Part shown: piece by piece, positions 21,326-33,700 of the stretch | How positions within the stretch are numbered: position 1 is the stretch's first letter | Layout of the letters: every line of letters starts with the position of its first letter | DNA from: Strongylocentrotus droebachiensis | Lineage: Eukaryota; Echinodermata; Echinoidea; Camarodonta; Strongylocentrotidae | Reading direction: 5' to 3' | NCBI GenBank assembly: GCA_035222895.1 | Contig: JAVYIG010000035.1 | Span: 558,001-622,000, forward strand | Length of the DNA: 64,000 nt | The notes under the pieces: generated by a model | The model's input: only the letters and a program-made list of their open reading frames with translations | Databases searched by the model: none | Told to the model about the DNA's origin: nothing | Translations under genes and position numbers: made by a program

Positions 21326-24300
21326 CTGTAAAGAAAAGTATAATGGTTATCAACTATAGAACAACATGTATGCACTTAAATCAATTATTAAACCCGATTA
21401 CTTTCATTTTATGTAAATAGAATAACATGTACTTATATACAAACTCGTCTCAGCCAGATTATTCACAAAGGTTCAGAGTTATTTATTGATAACTTATATA
21501 TGATTTTCATCTATTCATAAATGAGTTTAAACATTATATTTTGTCTAGTCTCCGTGTTTCCACTCTTGTCACATCCTCTGTCCTCTATCTCTTTAAGGTC
21601 TTTCATATATTTCCCTTTAAAGATAATATTTTGTTTAACTTCTCCTTCTTTCCCTCCTCTTTCCTCACGTCTTTACATCAAAAGCTTTCTTTTATTCCCA
21701 TAGTTACAACTCGATCATGCCATATAAAACCAAAGAAAAAGACGGGAATATATACCTTTGTTCTCAAAGCCCGATTTCTCCTTGTAAGTCTCAGTGACAT
21801 CGGATACCTCGGACATATCGTCTTCATCGCCGTTGAAGAAGGCCAGCATCTTGGGTACGATGTTGCAGAGGAAGATGGAGGTAGCATCCACAGTGATCCC
21901 GATGAGGATGGCTGGTGTCTGGTAGTTCTTCTGAGGGAGGAGAGTGTAGCAACAGGCCCAGGCCACAAGGAAACAGATGCTCAGGAGACTGGTCAAGAGA
22001 TGGAACTTATTCTCTTTCTTAGCCGTTCCTCGGAGACGGTGGGACGAGAAGAACGACATGACCAAGGTCGTCAGAACGAGGATGTAGACGTAGATCATGG
22101 AAACGATGATGCTGACGTTGTCATGGTTACAAGCCTGGCCGATGAACGCCATGCATCCGGCTTTGGTAACTTCATAGGCCGGATTAACACTCGGTGCGTC
22201 AAGGATCAGCCACTCAGTCACCAGGATGACCTCAGCGCCAAGCAGCACGCAGAACAGCACGATGTGCATCGGGAAACTGTTGAGGATGGACTTGGTGGCA
22301 ACGTCGCTTCGAGCCATGAAACTGGCGCAGAGAGTCTTGGTTACCAGGACAGCGTAGACAACCGAGTAGGAGAAGCTGGTCATCCAGCGTTGGACGCCAC
22401 ACGCTGACTCAACAGGGGACACCATGTACCAGATGTTGTTCAGGTACATCAGGATGATTCCGACGGCCAGCATGGTCATCAGGAACGGGTTGGAACTCTT
22501 GAGGATGGCGGAGTCGCGTCGTAGGATGATGACAAAGATGGTAGCCACGCAGAGGAATCCGACAATAGCAGTTACGATCAACACAATGATGCTCCAGGAC
22601 TCCATGTTGGTACTCCATGTCCAGCCAGAAGGCTGGGTTTCCGGTACGGCTGTTGGACATTCGGAGAGGGCAGAAGGGCATTCAGATGGAGCATCGATTG
22701 GCTGATTAGAAGCTTCATTGTAAAGATAGGTCATACTGTCTTCCATGGTCAACTCTCCACTTATCCACTCACCAATCTGTGGAGATGAATAAATCAGACC
22801 TTGTTGCATTATACACTACATAATGACGACTACAAATCGCAAAGTACTATGAAAAGAATATTTGTCATCGCCTCCTGAAAATCTAATTTATCAACCTTGC
22901 ACGACAACACTTCCCATCGCTTCGAACAGTTGTAGTAATAATAATAGTATATCGTACTTTTGTAGCGCATATCACAATATGTCTCTATGCGCTGTAGTTG
23001 TAGTGTTGGGATGTCCAAAATCCAAATTGAATTGGTACATTCTCAGCTAGAATATTTGTTTAAACAGGTCAAAAGGTCAGCAGGTAATCACAAAAAAGGA
23101 TTTTTTTTCTTCTTTCTTTTGTGTTTTCTTATAATTTCTGTTTAATGTCATTATGCATTATTTGTTATTCTAGGACATTGTTTGCAATTTCTTTTAGCAA
23201 CTTTGGAAATCCGAACACCGATTTTCATCCCGTCAATCAATCTTATAATCCGAGAACCTCTTGATGGTGAGAGGCTTAGAGGTTAAGTTTTTTCTTTGTC
23301 GACAAACTTCGTCTGACAACCGTATTCAAAATGGTCTGGCGACATACCAGAACATAAAGAGAATGTAATCTTGGTCAAATACAGAGGTCTTCAAGAATTT
23401 TATTCTTACCGGCACGAAGCTTCCAGTCGAACCCTCGCCCTGGAAGTTGATGATGGAATACTCGGCTGGTCCTTGACGGTTCTCGAACCAGAATGGACGT
23501 CGCCCTGCCCCTTCGAACACGTATACGTCCTTGACGGCGTACAGGAGATCGTGCCATGATGCTTCGAAGAACTCCGGACATAGAGGAACAGAGCCGTTGG
23601 GTCGCTGGTGATAGCCGGACCTTTTGTAGACGTTACCCACAAATTCACCTGGAAAGGGTGAAAACAAGATATATGATTGGTTGGCGGACAGTAATGTATC
23701 GACAACTTTTTGTGGCAATGAGCAGCCATTGTATTCGCAGATGAATTACAGAATAAATTTGGAGGAGATGAGAAGGTTAGAAAAAGTATAATCCTCATCT
23801 TTGAATGCATATTCGGCAGCAATAATATTTTTTAAAGAATTGTTATCATAAATTTCTTACTTAATTACTAACGAATTATTATTATCGCAACGGGAAGAAA
23901 GATAACTAATTAAAGTACTAACAAATATTCCGATCAACTTCATGAAACAAAATGAAACTTAAACATGTTGAAATTACTTAATTATTTAAAGAATTGTTCT
24001 TGCACGGTGACCTGGCAAATACGAAGTGGTTATATCAATTCTTAGGACTATATATACCAAACATCTAAAAAAGTATGTTAAGTTTTTAACTATCATTTTA
24101 GTGAGTTCATTTTTATCGAATTGCAATATATGTTACTTAAGGAATCACAAGCATAATATTTGCCCGCTCAATGTACTATGCCTACCGTTTCCACAGAGGA
24201 GCTGGATCTTATTATGAGCGGCCTGGGCGATGGCATGGACGGCGTTGATGAGTGTCGCGGTATAGGGAGGGATCACGCCCTGCTTCCCGAGATCGACGGC

Positions 24301-27300
24301 CTGGATGCATTCGGCAGACGTGCATCCATTGGTGAATTCATCAGTGACGTAATTGCGAAGCCAGTGGTTCTCATTCGTCTCCTTGACCAAGTCTAAAATG
24401 GGGTGTATTGATAATAAAAATAAAAAATAAAATAATAAAGAAAGAATATTGAGGTGGTAAAAAAAATGAAGTAAATGGTTTTCATGTGTAATGTAATATC
24501 AGAAATGTTTCGCAACGTCAACATTATTTTGGGGCTCAATTCCACACGCGAATGAATGAACACACGCACACCAAAATCTTCTCTGCCGTCCAGACCTTTT
24601 TGGTGAAGCATCGGCCCTAAATATAAAGCTTTACCCGAGTACTAAAGCTATACTCTTCATAACCTCCGCATATTGCACTTATATTTGAAGACATGTATGA
24701 ATTTTGGATTTAATGAAGTTCCCCACTTGCGATACCCCACTTGTGGTAATTATATATTATCTATTCTGTGGGTGAATTATAAATTGTAGATTGGTAGCTT
24801 TAATAAGCAAAGCTCGGGCGTTAAACGAGACAATAACTACTGTCCATCCACCAGCTCATGAGAGTTGAAAGAGCACCAAAGCTAGGTAAGGCATAGAGAG
24901 CACATGTGTCATGAAACTACTCAAGTCACATCTATTCTGCTAGAAATTACTTTATTACCAGCCTACATATACTTTACTGATCTCTGACTCCTCTGAGATG
25001 TGTCTAAATTTTGTTTTTAAGTGGCTCAAACACTGTGGAGTGTGTGTGTGCAGCGCTTTGTAACTGCAAGGAAAAGTTGCCATATCAAATATCTTTTGGA
25101 TTGGATTGGATTGTCTTTATAAAAAAAAATGCACATTGACACTCACCGAGATTGGAAAGATGCTCCTTGAGCGGGTTGTAATCGACCATGTAGTTGGTGA
25201 CGACAATGGCGCCTCGGGCAACGCTTTCGAGTCCGGCCGTGACGTCAACATCGGGATCAGTGAACCACTTATCGGAGCCGATCCACGTGATCTTATCACC
25301 AGGTCCCTGGGAAGATTCCATCTCAGCCGTCAGGAGGTTGCGGGCATCAGTACCTGAGAGAAGGTGACGAGATGCAAGATGAAATAAATGACTATATAAG
25401 AAGACCGCGGTAGATTGTTAGAAGGCAATATTTCCATCAAACCTGAAACGCCTCAAAGTTATCCCGGAGAAAAGACATGTGGAGCTTTGTTAAAAATGAA
25501 AACACAATCTAAAAGACTTTCGAAAAAATCAACCCAAAACAATTGTAATAGACTTGTACAGACCTTTTCGAAAAAAGTGAACATTACAATGAACAATAAT
25601 ATTGCGTAACATGAATATGATTCTATAGGAAAGCATTAAGGTATTGATATTGCCCTTGGGATGATTTCCAACAAGTCTTTGCGATCTTGAATGAGGTAAA
25701 TGTCAAATACATTAACAGTGTAACAACTCATTTATGAGCCCCAAACGTTATTCAGAATAAGGTCTGTAAATAGTTAATTTCTAAAAACAAATACATTTTT
25801 TAACCAACGCCTAGTTTTTAATCTTACATTATTTTTTCTTCTTTGTAAATGACAACTTGAGAGTTTTTCTGACCAAAACAAAATCTTACTTTCGACGAAA
25901 GCGACGACGACGGTGATTCCGTAATCCCTGATCATCTGGACGACGTCGTCATGGGTACTCTGTGGGGAGTCAAGGTCGATACCGATGCTATCACGGACGC
26001 AGATTCCACCAGCCATGGCAGCATTGTTGAAAGACTCGTTGCCTATGGTGTACATGAAATCAAAAAAGGTCGAATTGGTTTTGAATTTCTAATTCGCTCT
26101 CTTGAATATCATACATTTCATTATAAGAACGACTTAAATGGCTTTTAAATGTAATACTATATCTGAATTAGAATTATCTGCTTATTACTGCCGTCTCCAA
26201 ACTTTGACAAAGTATGAGACAGCCAAAAGAAGGGTCAAATTGTAAAACGTTACATGTCTTTGCACAGGATAGCGCGTTTGGTGTGATGGATCTATTTTCT
26301 TTACAGAAAATATGTCATCGATTGGAAAAACATGAATTAAAAATGTCGTTTCTTGCAATAAATCAAAATTACAGATCTAATCGAGGTCACAGAATTATTT
26401 TCAATAAGCTTTTATTGTTACCTATTTGTAGTCACTCATTTCAACGATATCTAAATGAATTCCAGATTATAGGGGCTATCAGAATCTCTATAAATTGTTA
26501 ATTAATATGTGTCTTGTAATTTCGACAAATATGTAATACAATACCCCAACAAAATTATAGTGACAAAATACACTTAGCAAAAATGCAATTGGAATCAGAT
26601 AGTTCATGCGTGAATGAGCATATCCATTTATGAATGAATGAGTCGTTGAAAGAAAATTGCAAAAATGGGGCTTCCGGTCATGCAATTATTGATGAACATA
26701 GGAGGCAACATATGACTCGTCCACGATCTCGGGTGGAAAGGAGAGGCATCTTGACCGTGCTTGTCAAAACCATGCAGTTCGAGACTACAGTTGACATCCA
26801 GAGCTCAATATGCCTCGTCTTTTATCATTCTTTGTTTTCATTGTTGTACAAGAATGTCTTACAACAAATGCACATGTTAATTAATCTGCATGTGTGTGTG
26901 TATTGTGTTTTTACAGACGTGTATCAATCAGATATGATTATTTACGTCTGGGGACCGACCTTTAAACGTCACTATCTGAAAGACGTGACTCAGTTTCGAA
27001 CCTGCGTCTTCGGCTGATCAGTTTGTAACTTCCAATTGTTAGCTGGACTACAGGCGCACGCCACAATGCATGGCTACTTGCTCTCTTTTAGTACTTTTCT
27101 TAATCAGACCTTCGAGCGGTGAATGAATGTGCTCATCCCAGCGTGAAATTTCAATGCTTTATCTCAATTGATGTTAATAAAGTATTATTTTTAAATTAAA
27201 TTGATATTTGATTTATATATTATCATTAACGGTTGATATAAACATTTTTTAACAATAGAGAGTGTTCACTTTATTCTGTTGCTGAATGTTTATTGGTACT

Positions 27301-27749
27301 TTACTTTAAATGAATCTAACCTGCATGGCCATAGTAGGAATGTGAGTAGACAAAGATCACGTGATGCCATCCCTTGTACTTCAGGATATCGACAGCCGCT
27401 ACGGCTTCGTTGTCGTATGCTGGTGCAGTGCTGAGCAGGGACGATGCAGGGTACGGACCCTCATCACTGAACACGGAGGGACTTGCAGGGGTGAAGCCGA
27501 TCTAGGAAACGGTAGTCATGAGCAATTAAGAAATTAAGTATAATAATGATATTCCGTTTTTATATAGCGCTTTTAATACAAAGTCTCTAAGCGCTTTGCA
27601 TTATATACTATTAACCCGGTCATTGGATTCAATACTTGCCCGCACACAATGTATGCATATCTCCACTCCCTGGGGAGCATTCTAATATGGCTTGAGTATA
27701 GCTTGAGACTAAATATTTTCTTTTCCCTTTCTCTCCTCACTCTCTCCTT

Positions 27750-27786
<37 letters not shown>

Positions 27787-30700
27787 GTCTTTCCTTCTCT
27801 CTTTCTCTCCATGAACACTCCTCTCACGTTGTTACTGGTGTATGGAATTAGAAGGACACAACAGTACAAAGTAAACAGATCAGCGAGACATTATCGGAGT
27901 TATGATTATGAAACGTCTTAGACGAATCAAATATTTTAAGTACCGACCTTTACTGGATCAGCCTAATATACTGGATCGTCGTCATAATATTATAAATGGT
28001 TTAATAAGCTTGTGGATCCATGGAGAAGACAGTGTGATAAAATGATTATATTACTGATGTTGGGGCCACTTGCAACTCTATCAAAATAATTATACAAAGA
28101 CAGATAACAAGTCCTGCTTTTTCTTTACCCCTGACACAATGGAGTGACTTTTACAATCCACACAACCAACAAAAACACTTACTGTTGGGATATAGAAAGG
28201 TGATGTGACGTCACTGGCTACATGACCTTGCAGATACTCTCTAACTGGACCTAGAACGCCCAGCATTGGTCCAGTCGGGGGCAGGTTGGACGCTGTTCGG
28301 CCGATCAGGGAGGTCAGCTGGCGAGCGGTCACCAGGAACTGACCACACGAGTCTACGATGGTCAAACCGAGTTTGAGATCCGGAAGGATGAGGCTGCTGT
28401 TGTTGATTTCTTCCAAAGCATGTTTGATGATCTATGATTCAAAATGCATTGGTTAGACATTCCCACGTTATTATGAAGCTAAATCGTCAATCAATGATAC
28501 AGTTTTCAACCGACAATTATATGAAATTGAAATAATGGTACTACCGGCTCCCAACCGTTGAAATAGTACAGAAATTGATATGTACTTTAATTGGTGGAAC
28601 GACACATGGGACCATTACAGAAATTGTCTGAAGTCAATAATATCACAAGGATTACAATGATAAGCTTTCTGAAGAAAATTACCAGGCTGTCAATCTGACT
28701 GAATATTGTTCCTCAGTGTTTCATGAATAGGGACAATAGCCATAGTTCAACAAAATAAACAATATATTTTGAGTAACAAAGCCATGCTAAGAAATACATA
28801 CAGCAGAATGCTAATCATCAAACTGAATCTAGCATCATCAGTCATCATTTCCTGGACGTTGAAACATAATTCAAGATTTAATAGGATTTTACCTCAATAG
28901 CCATGGTCTCTTGATGACGCGTTGCTCCACATGTCAGGTTAGCGCCCTCACCCTCCTCGCTCAACCAAAGGACAGCCGTAACGTCAAAGTCTCCTGGGAT
29001 GCGAAGATAGGTTCCACCCAGTTCCGTGGAATCGGAACATTCGTAGCAGGCTCCTCTGCATGATGATTCCTTGCCGCTGCCGATGGCGAATTGGTTGTCG
29101 ACGGTAACAAGTCCGGTGTCATCTTCGTAAGTAGCAAGCTGGATAATATATGTATGAAGATCGGTGGTGCTAATAATCCACTTCGTTATATGTCAAGATT
29201 CATCGTCAATTATAAAAGCACATCATATGAACATTAGTTGTAAGATGTTTTAGTATAGTTCATTAAGCTTGCTATGTACTATATTAGCACTTTGTATATT
29301 TCTTGTCTCATATTTCTTTAGGAACTCCTAATCAATGATGATGAAAGTTACTGAACGATAATTGGAGGGAATCACTTTAATCTGAACTTGACGAAAAAGA
29401 CTACCAATAAATTAAAACTTACTAGTCAAGACTAAGACAGAAATCTCTTTAAGTAACATTGAAGTTTTGTTTTCGCTGCAACCAACCCTTACCACTTTAT
29501 TGACCAAGTAATGGTCCAGAGCCAGGATGTTGAAGGCACTTGGTGCATCGCCATTCTCATCAAAGGACACTTCAGCCATACTGCCAGATCGGCTCAAGAA
29601 GCGGACTTCATGGAGGTATCTGGCCCATTCCAGGGGCGATGTGATGAGCATGGCATCACACAGCCCGTCTGAGCGTGGTCCGGGGCACTTGCTGCGGTGA
29701 AGGTTGGTGAGAGCGTGAGCGAAGACGTATACCGCGTTGATGACGCCCTCTGCAGTGTAGACGTCTCTTCGTGTTAGAGATTCGCTACCTGGAGAGAAAA
29801 CATGATGTCGGAAATTGTTTCGTTTAAAACACAACAATCTGAAAGCTATGGAAACTTCTCTCAGTGTTACCACCGCCATTAGATTATCAAAAACTAGGCT
29901 GTGACTTCCTAAACAGGTTTTGCAACAATTATTTTTAATGAATATGGTGTAATTTACCTCAATTAGGGGAAGCAAGATTACTGTGGTAAAAAGAAGTTAA
30001 TTTAGGGTTTACCAGACCGACATCCTACGAGATCGGCATCTTTCGATAGTTCCTTATATATTTCTTTTATTTGGTGCTCTAATGGCTGTTGGTTTCCTGG
30101 TTAGACCGTTGATGCCTTGCCCTTGAAACTTTTGTAATGTTTTACCTTTCTATATTACCTAAACGTTGTCTTCGTCAATCTTGTACACATTATAACATTT
30201 GGTCTCGTGGGCTGTCCGTCTACTGGGATGCTCCCCTCGATCATATAATTGTTCTTCTTTAATTTTCTTGCTTTGTTCTTGCGATTAACCTAGGTGGATT
30301 ACAAGATTGTGCAGAATGACACGAATCAAATGACGCTATCACGATAGCCTTGATAGAGATAAGTTGATATTTCAAAGAAAAATAAATCACTTGAACACAC
30401 CTGAGCATGGAGTGGTGAAAAGCTGCGGCATATTCGGTGCTCCTAGCTGACACTGGAACTTGTTCATCCAGTATTCAGCGAACCAAGTGTTATGGACCGT
30501 ATCAGCAAAGAACCCCTCCTCCATCGTTGATTGGGGTGTCAGGGAGATGAAGTGATCAACAAAGTCGTCGACTGGGGTCGACTTACGCCTCAGAGTGATG
30601 GAATCTTCGCCAAAGACAAAGTATTAACAAAGAGTTGTGAACTCTCATTAGTCACTATGAACGTATATGTTTTTTTATTTGTTCACATCTATTTTAAATG

Positions 30701-33700
30701 TAAAATATAGTTTAAAACTAATTTTAAAAAGGAAACTTTAAAAAAATTGAAAAGGAAAATAAAAAATAAAAATACGAACATTCTTTTTTGAAAATATGAA
30801 AGTTGTATATAGACAATCGGCGAATCATCCTTTGGCAGACACAAAGAACTTTAAAATAAAGCTAATTTAAACAAAGTCATGTAATTTCTCATTCAGAATC
30901 AACTACTAACATTTGAATGATTCGTCAATCTCTATTTGCTTTGATCTTTTATTTTAATTTCCGAAAACTAATATCAGGCCAATCATTTGAAATCAAGACT
31001 CAACATCTTTCAATTCACTTCCAAAATAAAATGCATCATACCAGTATGAACTTCTCTGTTCCAACTCTCTAAGTAGTTTGTGTCCGCAGTGAAAGCATAG
31101 ATCATCTGCAAGAACTCTCCAGGTAGAGAACGTCGCTCCAGGGCGCTGAAAAGTAACTGGGTGTCGTCGTTGCTGGCGAAGGTGACGACGATGTCGGCAG
31201 AGGGCTTGGCGAGAAGGCGATCGACTGCGCCGTTGAAGTCCGTGATGGGCTCGAAGGTGATAGTTTGAGCAACGCAGATGCCATTCTAGAAGGGACAAAG
31301 TCAAGCATTTCAAATGATTTGATTAATCTGTCAGCATGGCATACTATACTGAAACATAATTAGCATGAGCATGGAAAAGAAAAGTCGAACAAGGTACTTA
31401 TAGAAAGTTTCTGAGTATTTTTTGTCTGGGTTTTTTCTCGACTCTTTTGTTTAACGTAATAAATCCCACATAGAAATTGTTTGATTTCGAAATTTTGTTA
31501 GTTAAAGATTTTAGGCAACGTACTACATAATAATCAAATGTACTGCAGTTGGTATGCAATGAAAATAAATTGATGACACCTGAAGAGGTTCATTAAAAAC
31601 TCAATAGGTCCACGCATCTTGGTTACATTATCATGAGCAGTATGAGACAGGGATTTTAAAACATTGTAGACCTAAATCGATCATACTGATTATCAAAGGC
31701 AGGCAAAGGAGGCTTCAGATTTTCAAGTGTTTTAAGATTACCGTATCCCCGTATCTAAAGAAAAGAAAAGTGACATTGACCTCTCGGTTTTATTTCTTCT
31801 CTTCTTTCAAATGGTTTCACCAGGTCCATGCAATCCGTTATAGAGAAAGACAAAGAAAAAATCAATTGCAACCATTACCATTCTCGAATAACAATGAAAG
31901 CGAACAGCCCTGCATGAACCTTTCACTTACCTTCCTGGCTTCTTCAACGAATTTCGCTGCGGTGGTGTTGTAGATTCCATCACGTGACTGCGTTACTTGT
32001 ACATAGGTGACATCCTGTTCCTTGAGGAACGCCACGATAGCAGATACCATAGCACAGCTTGGTGCTACGAGGCGTGAGAAATAGGGGTACTCGGCCTTGT
32101 TGCTAAGGGCTGGTAGTCTGGCAGAGTCGCTCACCTGAGGAACGCCAAGGGGCTGTGAACATAGTTCATAGAAATACGATGACGATTTTGTCATTTCCAG
32201 CATTTTGTATATAGACAAAATTGTATCATTATCGCACTGTTGGCAATTGGTCTCTGCTGTCGTTCATTATGAATATATTTGAACACCAAAGGCAGGATGA
32301 AATGGTAACATGTTTTTCTACTGTTACACTTTCTCGATACTCAAAAAGTTGAAGGCATCTGGTGTCATTCTTATTTCGAAAGTTCTAATGAATAATAATA
32401 ATAATAATAATATGTCTCGTTTACCCAGGGTAGCCTCATCAGTATTCATACTGTTCTCCCTGAGGGCCCTACAATCATATTATTACCCCGGTCATCGGAT
32501 TCAGGCTTACCCGCACACAATGTATGCACATTCTCCACTCCCTGGGGAGCATTCCAGCCAGCGCATCATTTTTACAAGCGCACACTTGCAGTTATAGTTA
32601 TCTCCTAGATTATGCACTATAGGTGATTTCATCCAGCGATTTTAGGTAAAGTTGCCTTAATATTAATATCAAGTTAGTTGTAAGAATTTTAGTATGCAAC
32701 AATTCTTCCGCTCAAATGTTTTATTCGTTTGTCTCTTTGTTCCTTCATATACTCTCTACAATCAAGGAAATCAACATGTCCTACTCTGTCTCACACAATT
32801 CGAATATATCAATATTAATAACGATACCTGCAAGACTTGATCAATCTCGACCGTCTCCTCGTCATCGACACGGCTGATGACACCGGCCATGTATTCATAT
32901 CCCATCTTCTCCTGGTTGTGATAACGCCCGAAGGCCTGGTTGGACTGGCGAGTGAAATGTCGCACGAAGTCATACGTGACAGACGCGGCTTGGTCTGGTG
33001 AGCTGCAGGACTCCCCAAGCATTGGTCTTAGCTGAAAGCAAGAAGCATTAATAGACCAGTTACGATTAGAAGGGCCTTCTTTTATTGAATTAGGACCTCC
33101 TCAACAGAATCATACAGAATATACTCTCCAAGGCACACATTTCCTATATCCGTATATTGTTAATTGATTTAATGAAAGGGGATAAAGACAAAAACATAAA
33201 CACGGAGAATAAGAACATGAGGAGAAAGGTAATATAAATTAAACGATTAAGATATAGGCTAATAATATTTTTTTTGAAAAAATGAAATCTAATTTAAACA
33301 TTAGGAAATACAATATTAGACAAATTTAAGTGTGACCGTGAGAGCAGTGTGCAAGGGGAAGGCACTAAAACAAAATCAAGATTCAATCAATAATGAAATC
33401 ACATCTATCTATACACAGCCTAAAATGGATACAACCATTTTCAGAAGGTAACAAGGGCAATTCTTGTCGGAACAATCAGAATTTACCTTAAACTATCATA
33501 ACGTCCAGAGGGGTGTTTCACACAGATTCTAAGTTGAACTTATCTCTAAATTGGACTTAACAATTATGGAATGCCGTTAGCATCTTTGAAAATATTTTGT
33601 AAAAGTTATTATAAAAGGCAAAACATGTTGATTTAAATCATTCATATTGTCGTTTATCATGGGAGATTTCATGTTTTTGATGTGGAATTTATGAAAAGTT

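Noticed and set aside
21715-21755. Receptor tail read straight on from exon 21
   Set aside because: A donor at 21755 and a phase-matched last exon at 21291-21325 give a better end; read-through remains possible as an alternative form.
21541-22407. 288-codon open frame on the plus strand
   Set aside because: It lies opposite the seven-helix exon of the receptor and reads as an antisense shadow, with no domain and no splice sites of its own.
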